A stretch of 64,000 bases of DNA from Caballeronia ptereochthonis (GCF_001545075.1 NZ_FCOB02000018.1:62001-126000); one strand, 5' to 3'. Counted from the stretch's first letter, positions 49,595 through 58,988 are shown. Notes: generated from the letters alone by a model not told the origin. Program-made: numbers and translations.

Positions 49595-51049
49595 ATGACA
49601 GAACCGAAACAATGCGAGATGTATATCGACGGCCGCTTCACGCATGACGGCGTCATGCAGTGGATCGACGTCGTCAATCCGAGCACCGAACGCGTGGTCG
49701 CGCGCGCCCCCGATGCCGGCCAGGATGCGATCGATGCCGCTGTGGACGCCGCCCGGCGGGCATTCAAAAGCTGGCGCCGCGTGAATCCGTTCGAGCGCTC
49801 GCGTCTCCTGCACGCGATTGCCGATTGCATCGAGAGTGACGAACGCGAGATCGCGCTCGCAATCACGACTGAAATGGGCAAGCCGCTCGCCGAAGCGAGG
49901 GGAGAAGCACGCAAGCTCGCGAAAGCGTTTCACTATTACGCGGAAGAGGCGGTGCGCATCTTCGGCCAGACGATCCCGAACGAAGAGGACGGGTTCGTAA
50001 GCTTCGTCGAGAAAGAACCGGTGGGCGTCGTCGCGGCGATCGCGCCGTGGAACTACCCGGTCGAGCTGATTGGCTGGAAGCTGGCCGCTTCGCTGGCGGC
50101 GGGTTGCACGATCGTCGTGAAGCCGTCCGAGTACACGCCGTCGAGCGCGCAAGCGGTGTTTCGCTGCGTGCACCGCGCGGGCGTGCCTGCGGGCGTCGCC
50201 AATCTCGTGATGGGCGCGCGTGAAACCGGCAGGCGGCTCGTCGGTCACCCGGCGATCGACAAGGTTGCCTTCACCGGCTCGGGCGCGGCGGGCGAGGACA
50301 TCTACAAGACGGTGCGCGGCATCACGGGTTTGTCGCTGGAACTGGGCGGCAGTTGCCCGCTCATCGTGACGGCGCACGCGGATATCGAGCTCGCCGTGGC
50401 GGGGACCTTGAGGCGCGCGTTTCGCAACGCGGGACAGATCTGTATCTCGATCAACCGTGCATATGTGCAGGAAGCGGTATACGGCGAGTTCATCGAGCGC
50501 CTGGCCGAAGAAGCGAAGCGGCTGGTCGTCGCGGACGGTATCGCAAACGAACGCGCCGACGTCGGCCCGATGGCAACGCAGGCGGGCCTGCAAAAGGTGT
50601 TGCGTCACGTCGACGATGCGCGCACGCGTGGCGCGCGCATTCTGTGCGGCGGCGGACGGCCCGAAGCGCTCGGATCGACGGCACAGGGACTCTTTTATGC
50701 GCCGACGGTGATCGCAGACTGCCAGCCCGATGCGCTTGTGATGCACGAGGAAACGTTCGGTCCGGTTGTCGGCATTGCGCCGTTCAAGACGCTTGACGAG
50801 GCTATTGATGCGGCCAACGGCACGCCCGCCGGACTCGCCGCCTATGCCTACACCGAAAGCATCAAGGAGAGCTTCGTGCTTTCGCGCGAGCTCGATTTCG
50901 GCAACGTGGCGATCAACAACGTGGATGCCGGCATCATGAACGCGCCCTACGGCGGCCGCAAACAGAGCGGCACGGGCTACGAGCATGGCCGCGAGGGCCT
51001 GGAAGGTTACCTGCACCTGAAGCACGTGCGCCTGCGGCATGGCGTCTGA
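49595..51049 (+). CDS. NAD(P)-dependent aldehyde dehydrogenase
   Basis: A 484-residue ALDH: cofactor-side APWNYPVELIGWKLAASLAA, GSGAAGEDIY, catalytic Glu in LELGGSCP and Cys in NAGQICIS. Nearest groups are succinate-semialdehyde and glycolaldehyde/lactaldehyde dehydrogenases. In this operon it probably oxidises an aldehyde released from the sugar (for example glycolaldehyde). ATG at 49595; the upstream part of this frame overlaps the permease and is not coding. Confidence 0.87.
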   Translation: MTEPKQCEMYIDGRFTHDGVMQWIDVVNPSTERVVARAPDAGQDAIDAAVDAARRAFKSWRRVNPFERSRLLHAIADCIESDEREIALAITTEMGKPLAEARGEARKLAKAFHYYAEEAVRIFGQTIPNEEDGFVSFVEKEPVGVVAAIAPWNYPVELIGWKLAASLAAGCTIVVKPSEYTPSSAQAVFRCVHRAGVPAGVANLVMGARETGRRLVGHPAIDKVAFTGSGAAGEDIYKTVRGITGLSLELGGSCPLIVTAHADIELAVAGTLRRAFRNAGQICISINRAYVQEAVYGEFIERLAEEAKRLVVADGIANERADVGPMATQAGLQKVLRHVDDARTRGARILCGGGRPEALGSTAQGLFYAPTVIADCQPDALVMHEETFGPVVGIAPFKTLDEAIDAANGTPAGLAAYAYTESIKESFVLSRELDFGNVAINNVDAGIMNAPYGGRKQSGTGYEHGREGLEGYLHLKHVRLRHGV

Positions 51050-51062
51050 GCGAGGAGGCGAG

Positions 51063-52631
51063 ATGGAACGCTATCTTCTGGGCATCGACATCGGCACGTC
51101 GGCGTGCAAGGTCATCGCGGTCGACAGCGTCGGGCGCGTCGCGGCGAAGGCACTCGCCTCATATCCCGTGATCTCGCTGCGCCCCGGCTGGGCGGAGCAG
51201 GAGCCCGAGCAATGGTGGCGTGCCACGCAAAAGGCGCTTGCCGAGGTGCTCGCCGCGTTGCCTGATCGCCGCGCGGTGCGGGGCATCGGACTTTCCGGTC
51301 AGATGCACGGGCTTACCGCGCTCGACGCGAACGACGAGGTCTTGCGCCCGGCAATCCTGTGGTGCGACCAGCGCGCCGCGCCTCATTGCGACGACATCAC
51401 CGCACGCGCGGGTGGTCTCGACGGCGTGCTCGGTCTCGTGCAGAACCGCATGCTGCCGGGCTTCACGGCAGGCAAGCTCTTGTGGATGCGCCAGCATGAA
51501 CCCGAGTTGTTCGCGCGCATGCGCCGCATGCTCAATCCGAAGGATTATCTGCGCCTGCGTTTGAGCGGGGAGCACCTCACGGACGTGTCGGACGCGTCCG
51601 GCACCGGCCTTTTCGATGTGAAGGAACGCGCATGGTCGAAGGCGATGCTGTCGCTGCTCGATCTGCCCGTGAGCCTCGTGCCCGAGGCGGTCGAGTCCAC
51701 CGCGCGCGCGGGCGTGTTGCGCCCGGAACTGGCCGAAGCGTGGGGCTTACCCGCGGGTACGCCGATCTATGGCGGCGGTGGCGATTCCGTGATCCAGACC
51801 ACTTCGATGGGCGCGATCGACAGCGGCCCGCTGGGCGTCACGATCGGCACGGCGGGCATCGTCGCAGGCGGGACGCGCGCGTGCCCGGAGCCGACCGGCC
51901 AATTGCAGATTTCCTGTGGCAACGCGCCGGGGCGCTGGCACGTGATGGGGGTCACACTGTCGGCGGGCGGCGCCTTTGAATGGCTGCGCGGCGCGCTCAT
52001 GCGCATGATGCCCTCGTTGTCCTTCGAAGACATGACCGCGCTTGCAAGGACTGCGCCGGCCGGTTCGCACGGTCTGCTGTTCCTGCCTTACCTTCTGGGT
52101 GAGCGCTGTCCGCATGTCGCCGCTGATGGCCGCGCGGCGTGGATTGGCCTCACCTCGATGCATGACACAAGCCACATGGTGCGCAGCGTGATGGAAGGCG
52201 TCCTGTTGAATATTCGTTCGATCGCAGCGCTGTGTGCGACGTCCGGCCTCACATGCGATGAGGTGCGCGCATCGGGTGGCGCGACCGCCGAGCCGTTCTG
52301 GCTTCAACTGCTCGCCGATGTCCTGCAGCGCGAAGTCACGACCGTCACCGGTGCCGCCGAGGGCGGTGCGTATGGCGCGGTGCTCGCCGCGGGCGTCGGT
52401 GCGGGATGGTGGTCGACGCTCGAAGAAGCTGCGGGGTCGCTGCGCGTGACGAGCCGCGTCCTGCCGGATCCGACGCTCGCTTCGCTCTATGACGCGCGCT
52501 TCGACACGTTCCGCACGCTTTACGACACCTTGCGCCCCGCGTTCCAGCAAATCGCCGCGGAGCCTGCTTCGCCCGACAACACCGGCAGCGGCGACGGCCG
52601 ACTGCCCTCACCGGAGAGCTCCGCCTCATGA
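51063..52631 (+). CDS. FGGY-family carbohydrate kinase (xylulokinase-like)
   Basis: A 522-residue kinase with N-terminal phosphate motif LLGIDIGTSACK, catalytic Asp in ILWCDQRA near residue 100, and the C-terminal ASGGATAEPFWLQLLADVLQ adenosine motif. Closest in type to xylulokinase. GAGGAGG precedes the ATG. Its stop overlaps the HAD phosphatase start (ATGA). Confidence 0.87.
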   Translation: MERYLLGIDIGTSACKVIAVDSVGRVAAKALASYPVISLRPGWAEQEPEQWWRATQKALAEVLAALPDRRAVRGIGLSGQMHGLTALDANDEVLRPAILWCDQRAAPHCDDITARAGGLDGVLGLVQNRMLPGFTAGKLLWMRQHEPELFARMRRMLNPKDYLRLRLSGEHLTDVSDASGTGLFDVKERAWSKAMLSLLDLPVSLVPEAVESTARAGVLRPELAEAWGLPAGTPIYGGGGDSVIQTTSMGAIDSGPLGVTIGTAGIVAGGTRACPEPTGQLQISCGNAPGRWHVMGVTLSAGGAFEWLRGALMRMMPSLSFEDMTALARTAPAGSHGLLFLPYLLGERCPHVAADGRAAWIGLTSMHDTSHMVRSVMEGVLLNIRSIAALCATSGLTCDEVRASGGATAEPFWLQLLADVLQREVTTVTGAAEGGAYGAVLAAGVGAGWWSTLEEAAGSLRVTSRVLPDPTLASLYDARFDTFRTLYDTLRPAFQQIAAEPASPDNTGSGDGRLPSPESSAS

Positions 52632-53350
52632 CTCGCATAGCCAGTGGCCTCGCAGAATCGCCCGTTGCCCTTCCCGTGGACGCGGTGGTGTTCGATCTCG
52701 ACGGCACGCTCGTCGATACGGCGCCCGATATCGCGAACGCTGTCAACCGCCTTCTCGCGACCCACGGTCTTCCGCCGCAGACGGTGGGCTTCGTCGAGGG
52801 CTTCATCGGCGAAGGCTCGTTCGGCCTCATCGACAAGCTTTATAAAGGCCTTGGTCTCACGCTCGACCAGGCAAGAGTGAATGCGGACGTCGAGAAGTAC
52901 CTCGAAATCTACAAACGCAATCCGGTCGAGAAGGCCACGATATATGCGGACGCACTCGCGGCGATTCCCGCGCTGTACGCGGCCGGCGTCAAGCTCGGCG
53001 TATGCACGAACAAGGCGCAACAGCTCGCTCATGCGGTACTGGAACATTTCGGTATCGCGCCCTATATCAGCGCGGTCGTGGGAGGAGATATGCTCTCGCA
53101 GAGAAAGCCGCATCCCCGGCATTTGCTCGCGACGCTCGAACAGATGGAGGTCGCGCCCGAGCGCACGTTCTACGTTGGCGATACGCGCATCGACGCCGAA
53201 TGCGCGGCGCGCGCGCAGGTGCGCTGCCTGATCGTCAACTGGGGCACTGGCCCGAGCGTGCCCGTCGCCGAGGATGCAAGGCTCGATTCCTTTGCTGAAC
53301 TTGTGACGAGATGCGCCACGCTCAATGCGTCGCGCATGCCAGGAGCCTAA
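52628..53350 (+). CDS. HAD-family phosphatase (phosphoglycolate phosphatase-like)
   Basis: A 240-residue HAD hydrolase: DxD nucleophile motif VVFDLDGTLVDTAPD at residue ~20, motif II CTNK near 120, Lys in SQRKPHPRHLL and acidic motif YVGDTRID near 180. This pattern is Gph-like. In the operon it could remove phosphate from 2-phosphoglycolate or a sugar phosphate. Coupled to the kinase by ATGA and to the regulator by TAATG. Confidence 0.85.
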   Translation: MTRIASGLAESPVALPVDAVVFDLDGTLVDTAPDIANAVNRLLATHGLPPQTVGFVEGFIGEGSFGLIDKLYKGLGLTLDQARVNADVEKYLEIYKRNPVEKATIYADALAAIPALYAAGVKLGVCTNKAQQLAHAVLEHFGIAPYISAVVGGDMLSQRKPHPRHLLATLEQMEVAPERTFYVGDTRIDAECAARAQVRCLIVNWGTGPSVPVAEDARLDSFAELVTRCATLNASRMPGA

Positions 53351-54195
53351 TGAGAAACGATCTGTTGCGACGCGTCGCGCTGGAGCGTCCCGCCTTGACG
53401 GGCGCCGCACTGCGCATTGCCGATGTCCTGCTGGGCGCGCCCGAAGCGGTGCTGAAGATGAGTATGGCCGAGCTATCCGAGGCCGCGCAGACGAGCGACC
53501 CGACAGTGGTCCGCTTCTTCAGGCGCTTCGATTGCGCGGACTATCAGGACTTCAAGGTCCGTCTCGGCCAGGGGCTGATTCCGCAGGCGCCGTTCGACTA
53601 TGAGGCGATCACCGCGAACGATACGCCCGAGAATGTATGCAACAAGATCGTCAACAACTCGCTGCATGCGATTCAGCGCTTCGCTTCGGACGTGGACTCC
53701 GCGGCCATCGAGCGCGCTGCTGCTCATCTGATCGAAGCGAAGGGCATTTTTCTGTTCGGGCTCGGGATCTCCGAGACCATCGCGTTCGATGCCGAGCACA
53801 AGTTCTTTCGTCTGGGACTGCATTGCCGCGTCGTGCTGGAAAGTCAGCGGCAACTGCTGCTCGCGCCGACCTTGCGCAATGACGAAGTCGCGGTGTTCTT
53901 CTCGCACTCCGGCTCCACGAAAGCGCTCGTAATGGCCGCTGCGATGGCCAAGGGCCGGGGCGCGGTGACCATCGCGATCTGCGCGCCCGGATCGCGCCTG
54001 GCGCAGACCTGCGACCTGACCATTGCCGTCCCGGCCTACGCGAATACCGAGTTGTATACGCCGCTCACCGCGCGTATCAATCATCTGCTCGTGGTGAACA
54101 TGCTGGTCGCGATGTTGGGCATGAAACAAGGGCGCGAACTCCCCGATAACCTGGCCGCGCTCGACCCTTGGTTTACCGACAAGTTTGTGGAATAG
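53350..54195 (+). CDS. MurR/RpiR-family transcriptional regulator
   Basis: A 281-residue regulator with N-terminal HTH_6 domain (MSMAELSEAAQTSDPTVVRF) and C-terminal SIS sugar-phosphate domain (IFLFGLGISETIAFDAEHKF; FFSHSGSTKALVMAA). AGGAGCCTA precedes the ATG, which shares a base with the previous stop. It probably senses a sugar phosphate made by the operon's kinase. A small stem (54195-54200 with 54210-54215) follows its stop. Confidence 0.88.
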   Translation: MRNDLLRRVALERPALTGAALRIADVLLGAPEAVLKMSMAELSEAAQTSDPTVVRFFRRFDCADYQDFKVRLGQGLIPQAPFDYEAITANDTPENVCNKIVNNSLHAIQRFASDVDSAAIERAAAHLIEAKGIFLFGLGISETIAFDAEHKFFRLGLHCRVVLESQRQLLLAPTLRNDEVAVFFSHSGSTKALVMAAAMAKGRGAVTIAICAPGSRLAQTCDLTIAVPAYANTELYTPLTARINHLLVVNMLVAMLGMKQGRELPDNLAALDPWFTDKFVE

Positions 54196-54240
54196 GCCTG
54201 CTCGTTTTCCAGGCCAGTTGAGATCAATACGGAGGTGCAA

Positions 54241-55005
54241 TTGAGCACGCATATCGAACCGGGCTACGCCCACATGAAACCCGCCTCGAAGCAGGATGAA
54301 GCCAAGCTCGTGTCAGGCATCAAGGCCGTCGACCACTATCTGCGTTCCGGGATGAAGGTCGGGCTCGGATCCGGCACGACTTCGCACTGGTTCGTGCGCG
54401 CGCTCGCGCCGCGCGTGAAGGAAGGGCTCGATATCGTCGGCGTGCCGACTTCCAATGCGACGCGTGAGCTCGCGCTCGAACTCGGCGTGCCGCTCACCGA
54501 CCTCGGGCAGATCGACCGGCTCGACGTGACCATCGACGGTGCGGACGAGATCGATCATCGCGGCAGCATGATCAAGGGCGGAGGCGCTTGTTTGCTGTGG
54601 GAGAAAATCGTCGCCGCGGCCTCGCGCAAGATGGTCGCGGTCGTCGACGACAAGAAGGTGTTCGACACGCTGGGCCGCTTTCCGCTGCCCATCGAAGTGA
54701 TTCAGTTCGGCTGGCAGAGCACGGAGCGCCTGCTGCGTGAGCTGTTCGTCTCCGCGGGCTTCGATGCAGGCGTGCGCATCGAGCGGCGCAGGACGAACGG
54801 CGAGCTCGTGGTGACCGATAGCGGCAACTGGATTCTCGACTGTCATCTCGAAGCCATTGCCGATCCGCTTGCGCTCGCGCCGCGCTTCAATGCAATTCCG
54901 GGCGTGGTGGAGAACGGGCTTTTCGTCGGCATTGCGAGCGAAATGATCGTTGGTCACGCAGACGGCAGCGCCGAGATCGTGGTGTTCGAGGGAGCGCACT
55001 CATGA
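54241..55005 (+). CDS. rpiA: Ribose-5-phosphate isomerase A family
   Basis: A 254-residue RpiA: LGSGTTSHWFV near residue 41, catalytic DGADEID near 97, MIKGGGACLLWEKI with catalytic lysine and glutamate, and VVDDKK. It starts with TTG at 54241 after a perfect GGAGG; no ATG fits as well. In this operon it may act on ribose 5-phosphate or on another aldose phosphate. Overlaps the following SDR gene by ATGA. Confidence 0.88.
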   Translation: MSTHIEPGYAHMKPASKQDEAKLVSGIKAVDHYLRSGMKVGLGSGTTSHWFVRALAPRVKEGLDIVGVPTSNATRELALELGVPLTDLGQIDRLDVTIDGADEIDHRGSMIKGGGACLLWEKIVAAASRKMVAVVDDKKVFDTLGRFPLPIEVIQFGWQSTERLLRELFVSAGFDAGVRIERRRTNGELVVTDSGNWILDCHLEAIADPLALAPRFNAIPGVVENGLFVGIASEMIVGHADGSAEIVVFEGAHS

Positions 55006-55769
55006 GCACGGGTTCGACGCTGGACGCGTTTCGCCTGGACGGCGACGTCTGCGTGGTCACAGGCGCGGCGCAGGGCATCGGCTTTTCGATCGCGAAGGGC
55101 TTGCGGGAGGCCGGAGCGACGGTGGTGATCGCGGATCGCGATGAAACGCTCGGCCAGCGTGCGGCGGAAGAGCTCGGTGGCAGCTTCGTCGTGCTCGACG
55201 TAACGGATTCTTCGACAGTCGACGCCGCGTTCGATACCGTGGTTGCGCGACACGGCAAACTCGACGTGCTGGTGAACAACGCGGGTATCGTGAAGAACGC
55301 GCCCGCACTGGAAACAGACGACGCCGCATGGCGCGCGGTCCTCGCGGTCAATCTCGACGGCGTGTTCTATTGCAGCCGCAGCGCGGCCCGGCATATGGTG
55401 CGGCGCAACTCCGGGCGCATCGTGAACATTGCGAGCATGAGCGGGTCGATTGCGAACAAGCCGCAGCCGCAGGCCTCGTACAACGCGTCAAAGGCGGGCG
55501 TGATTCACCTGACGCGCTCGCTTGCTGCGGAATGGGCGGCGCACGGCGTGCGCGTCAATTCGATCTCGCCGGGGTATGTAGCCACGGAACTCACGAAGCG
55601 CGGCTTCGAAATCGAGGAGTGGCGCAAGGTGTGGATCGACGGCACGCCGATGGCGCGCATGGCGACACCCGAGGAAATAGCGCCGGGTGTGATCTTCCTG
55701 GCGTCGCGAGCGAGCGCGTTCGTGACCGGCTCGGACCTTGTGATGGATGGCGGTTATACGGTTTGGTGA
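55002..55769 (+). CDS. Short-chain dehydrogenase/reductase (sugar alcohol type)
   Basis: A 255-residue SDR: TGAAQGIG at residues ~20-27, NNAG near 90, catalytic Ser and YNASK near 158-162. Similar enzymes oxidise polyols (arabinitol, threitol, galactitol) to ketoses, which the FGGY kinase would then phosphorylate. Translationally coupled to rpiA. Confidence 0.85.
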   Translation: MSTGSTLDAFRLDGDVCVVTGAAQGIGFSIAKGLREAGATVVIADRDETLGQRAAEELGGSFVVLDVTDSSTVDAAFDTVVARHGKLDVLVNNAGIVKNAPALETDDAAWRAVLAVNLDGVFYCSRSAARHMVRRNSGRIVNIASMSGSIANKPQPQASYNASKAGVIHLTRSLAAEWAAHGVRVNSISPGYVATELTKRGFEIEEWRKVWIDGTPMARMATPEEIAPGVIFLASRASAFVTGSDLVMDGGYTVW

Positions 55770-55832
55770 CGGTCTTGGCTCTCGACCCGAGGTGCACTTC
55801 GGCTTTTGGAACCTATAACAGAGACACGAGTC

Positions 55833-57221
55833 ATGAAAGTAAATAAAAACGTGATCGCGCTGCGCGAGGCACTCGGTGCGCAAGTCGTGACGCTGCCCGA
55901 AGAGTTCGGTGAGAGACGCGTCGAGGACTGGAGCGGATTGCCGGGCGCGACGCCGCTCGCGATCATCCGTCCGCGCACGACGGAGGAAGTCGCGGAGGCG
56001 CTCGCGATCTGCTCGAAGCATAGGCAGGGCGTGGTCACCCAGGGCGGTCTGACGGGTCTCGTCGGTGGCGCGAATCTGCTCGGCGGTGAAGTGGCGCTCA
56101 GTCTCGAGCGTATGAATCGCATCGTCGAGATCGATGAAGTTTCAGCCACGATGACGGTGGAAGCCGGCGCGCCGCTGCAAGTGGTTCAGGACGCAGCCAG
56201 CGCGGCCGGATTCTATTTCCCGCTCGATCTGGGCGCCCGAGGCAGTTGCACGATCGGCGGCAATCTCGCGACCAATGCAGGCGGCAATCGCGTCATCAAG
56301 TACGGCATGATGCGCGACCAGGTGCTCGGCGTCGAAGCCGTGCTGGCGAGCGGCGAGGTCGTCGGCGGCCTGAGCAAGATGATCAAGAACAACAGCGGCT
56401 ACGACTTGCGCCATTTGCTGATCGGGAGCGAAGGCACGCTCGCGGTCATCACGCGCGTCGTGCTGCGGTTGCGCCCGAAACCGACGGCAACCGCTACCGC
56501 ATGGTGCGGCCTGCCGGATTTCGACGCCGTCACCACGCTGCTCACGCACTCGCAGGCAGGCCTTGCGCCGGGGGTGTCCGCGTTCGAGGTGATGTGGGCG
56601 GGCTATCACGATACCGTCATCGGCAACCTGAAAAACCTGCGTGCGCCACTGGCCGACTCGCATCCGTTCTATGTGCTGCTGGAGAGCGTCGGCACCGATC
56701 CCGTGCGGCACGGCGAAGCCTTCGAGGAATTTCTCGGCGGCATGCTCGAAGAAGGCGTGGTGAGCGACGCGGCCATTGCGTCCTCGGAAGCGCACGCGCG
56801 CGATTTCTGGGCGATCCGCGACGCGCCTGGCGAATATCAGCGTTTCATTCCGAACCATGCGGCGTACGACGTGAGCTTCTCCATCGCGCAGGTGGGTGAT
56901 GCGGCGGCGCAATGCGAGGCGCGTCTGCGTGCGCGCTGGCCAGAAGCGACCGTGATGACCTACGGGCATCTCGGTGACGGCAACATTCATGTCGTCGTCG
57001 ACGTGCCCGGCATGGGCAAGCACGAACACGATGATATCGATCGCGTCATCTACGACGTCACGCGCGAGTTCGAAGGCTCGATCTCGGCGGAGCACGGCAT
57101 CGGCGTCAAGAAGCGGTACTTTCTATCGCAGTGTCGGCGCGAGGCTGATATCGATGCCATGCGCGCGATCAAACAGGCCCTCGATCCGCAAGGCTTGCTC
57201 AATCCCGGGAAGGTCTTTTAG
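55833..57221 (+). CDS. FAD-binding 2-hydroxyacid dehydrogenase (GlcD / D-2-hydroxyglutarate dehydrogenase type)
   Basis: A 462-residue VAO-family flavoprotein: FAD domain with TQGGLTGLVGGANLLGGEVA and GSCTIGGNLATNAGGNRVIK, C-terminal FAD-oxidase domain with YGHLGDGNIHVVVDVPG and EHGIGVKKR. The family oxidises glycolate, D-lactate or D-2-hydroxyglutarate. As the last enzyme gene of the sugar operon, next to a phosphoglycolate-type phosphatase, glycolate is an attractive substrate. ATG at 55833 is preferred over a TTG at 55806. Confidence 0.86.
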   Translation: MKVNKNVIALREALGAQVVTLPEEFGERRVEDWSGLPGATPLAIIRPRTTEEVAEALAICSKHRQGVVTQGGLTGLVGGANLLGGEVALSLERMNRIVEIDEVSATMTVEAGAPLQVVQDAASAAGFYFPLDLGARGSCTIGGNLATNAGGNRVIKYGMMRDQVLGVEAVLASGEVVGGLSKMIKNNSGYDLRHLLIGSEGTLAVITRVVLRLRPKPTATATAWCGLPDFDAVTTLLTHSQAGLAPGVSAFEVMWAGYHDTVIGNLKNLRAPLADSHPFYVLLESVGTDPVRHGEAFEEFLGGMLEEGVVSDAAIASSEAHARDFWAIRDAPGEYQRFIPNHAAYDVSFSIAQVGDAAAQCEARLRARWPEATVMTYGHLGDGNIHVVVDVPGMGKHEHDDIDRVIYDVTREFEGSISAEHGIGVKKRYFLSQCRREADIDAMRAIKQALDPQGLLNPGKVF

Positions 57222-57242
57222 CGGCTGATTGAGGAGCGAGCC

Positions 57243-57485
57243 ATGAACGAACTCGATCTGGCGCGTACGCATGCCGCGACGCAGGCGAATGCGCAGGATG
57301 GCGATCTCTGGCGCTGGTTCTCTCTGCTGATGGAAGAGCGACGTATCCGGTGGTGCCAGGCTGATGGCTGCTGGCTTGTGAGCGTCGATCATCGCCACGT
57401 GGCGACTGAGTCGACCTTCGACCGCGCCATTCGAGAAGCCAGGCGGATGCGCGAGAGGGGCATGTCTCGCCGGCGGGCGGCTTGA
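57243..57485 (+). CDS. Small conserved-looking hypothetical protein
   Basis: An 80-residue protein (MNELDLARTHAATQANAQDG ... VSVDHRHVATESTFDRAIRE) with a strong GAGGAG ribosome binding site, 21 bases after the dehydrogenase stop. Charged, no signal peptide, no domain recognised; the central part (WRWFSLLMEERRIRWCQADG) looks like a folded mini-domain. An antisense frame covers the same bases but has no start signal. Confidence 0.55.
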   Translation: MNELDLARTHAATQANAQDGDLWRWFSLLMEERRIRWCQADGCWLVSVDHRHVATESTFDRAIREARRMRERGMSRRRAA

Positions 57486-57817
57486 AGATAGGCCTGCCGC
57501 GCGCCGATCGGCGCGGTGGACGTGAGCGATCCGCGCTTTGCCGCGATCTTCGATGCGGTCGACGGCGGCCACCGGGTTCATCACCGGTTCGACGTCGGGA
57601 ATGGCGATCGCGGGTGGTTCTGCGACACGCTCGATGAGCGTCGAGTCTGTGACGCCGCTTGCCAGATCCAGCCATTCCTCTGTTGAATCGTTGTCCGAGC
57701 TACTACGCATTGCCTTTCAAGCGCAATTCTGCAATTGTCATCGTCGCTGTATATTTACAAATATAACGGGCGACATGATGCAACATGCATCGCGCCACCA
57801 TTGGAGGAAGTTGACCG
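57486..57817. other. Interval with possible gene debris
   Basis: No confident gene. A plus-strand frame contains GAVDVSDPRFAAIFDAVDGG, and a minus-strand frame starting at 57710 reads MRSSSDNDSTEEWLDLASGV; both look protein-like but neither has a ribosome binding site or a recognised domain. The last 80 bases are AT-rich (TATATTTACAAATATAACGG at 57747-57766) and probably carry the promoter of the lipoprotein at 57818. Confidence 0.4.
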
Positions 57818-58819
57818 ATGAGATTTGCCCTTGATCTGAGGCGTCTGGCATCGCCGCTGTTTCTGCTGGCGCTGCTTCTCTTCGCGACGGCCTCTTGCGG
57901 CGGCGGCGACGACGATAACAACCCGCCGCCTCCGGCTCCCCAAACCGTCTTGTCGGTTTCCGGCGATGTCACCGCACCGGCGAGTCTCACGCTCGCACAG
58001 ATTCAGGCGCTGCCCGCCAGCACGCAGACGGTCTCCTTCGCCAGCGGCACCGGCCAGCAGACCCACACCTACACCGGCGCGAGCCTCTGGACATTGCTGA
58101 ACCAGATCGGCATCACGACCGATCCGGCCGTTCACAACGATGTGCTTGGGAAATACGTGATCGCCACCGGCAGCGACAACTACCGCTCGTTGTTCGCAAT
58201 GGGCGAGCTGAGCCCGGACTTCGGCAATCGTGGCAATCAGGTGGCATACGCCGAAACGATCAACGGCACGAGCGCCGCGCTGACGACGACGGACGGCCCG
58301 CTGCGCGTAACCGCGCCGGGTGATATCAAGGGCGGCCGCTACGTGTCCAATCTGGTGAAGCTGGAAGTGCGAACGGCCACGTCGACGGTCACGGCCAGCG
58401 GCGGCGGCACCACTACGAAGTTCCAGCTTTCAGGCGCCGTGACGAAACCGGCGACTTACGACCTCGCGGCGCTGCAGGCGCTCCCCGTCGTGACGCGCAC
58501 GGTGGGTACGACGACGTACACGGGAGTGAGTCTCTGGGACCTGATCAACGCAGCCGGTATCCAGACCGATTCGTCGGTGAAAAACGACTTGCTGGGTTTC
58601 TATCTCGTCGCAACCGGAAGCGATGGTTATCGCGTGGTGGTTTCGCTGGCCGAGCTTTCGCCGGATTTCGGCAATCAGCCCGATATCGTCGCCTATGCGA
58701 TGAATGGCGCGCCCTTGACGACGACTGGCTTCGCGCGCCTCGTGATTCCCGGCGATGGCAAGGCTGGCCGCTACGTCTCTAACCTGGTGGCGCTGGAAGT
58801 GGTGTCGGCGGCACGATGA
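57818..58819 (+). CDS. Lipoprotein with two molybdopterin-oxidoreductase-like domains, no cofactor cysteine
   Basis: A 333-residue protein. The signal ends in a lipobox (FATASC, Cys27), then an Asp/Pro-rich linker (GGGDDDNNPPPPAP). Two tandem copies of a ~130-residue domain follow (residues ~45-190 and ~205-333). Each has the order YTGxSLW, GxYVIATGSDxYR / GFYLVATGSDGYR, ELSPDFGN and a closing GRYVSNLVxLEV, as in sulfite-oxidase-fold proteins. The only cysteine is the lipid anchor, so molybdenum cannot be held in the usual way. Probably a binding or scaffold protein of the envelope. Confidence 0.75.
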   Translation: MRFALDLRRLASPLFLLALLLFATASCGGGDDDNNPPPPAPQTVLSVSGDVTAPASLTLAQIQALPASTQTVSFASGTGQQTHTYTGASLWTLLNQIGITTDPAVHNDVLGKYVIATGSDNYRSLFAMGELSPDFGNRGNQVAYAETINGTSAALTTTDGPLRVTAPGDIKGGRYVSNLVKLEVRTATSTVTASGGGTTTKFQLSGAVTKPATYDLAALQALPVVTRTVGTTTYTGVSLWDLINAAGIQTDSSVKNDLLGFYLVATGSDGYRVVVSLAELSPDFGNQPDIVAYAMNGAPLTTTGFARLVIPGDGKAGRYVSNLVALEVVSAAR

Positions 58820-58827
58820 TTCCCTGC

Positions 58828-58980
58828 TTACGCCCGAACCGCGCGCGCTCGTCGGGGCGCCTGACCCGGCACACGACGCGGCCCGTCCGACGCGCGGATG
58901 ATCAACTCGGGCGCCCACACTTCCTGTAGATCCTGCGGCGCCGCGCCCGCGAGCGGCATCGACGATTCATGAGACGAGAG
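58828..58980 (-). pseudogene. C-terminal remnant of a LacI-family regulator
   Basis: Minus-strand codons ending at a TAA (58830-58828) read MPLAGAAPQDLQEVWAPELI and then IRASDGPRRVPG. The PELIIRASDG ending is typical of LacI regulators. An in-frame stop at 58987-58989 cuts it off upstream, so only about 50 residues remain. It abuts the GFA remnant. Confidence 0.5.
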
Positions 58981-58988
58981 AACGAATC

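Noticed and set aside
49481..51040. 519-residue minus-strand frame opposite the aldehyde dehydrogenase
   Set aside because: Antisense shadow without domain or ribosome binding site.
57123..57710. 195-residue minus-strand frame
   Set aside because: The first 70 residues look protein-like, but the frame overlaps the end of the 2-hydroxyacid dehydrogenase and a small plus-strand gene with a strong ribosome binding site; left as unresolved debris.
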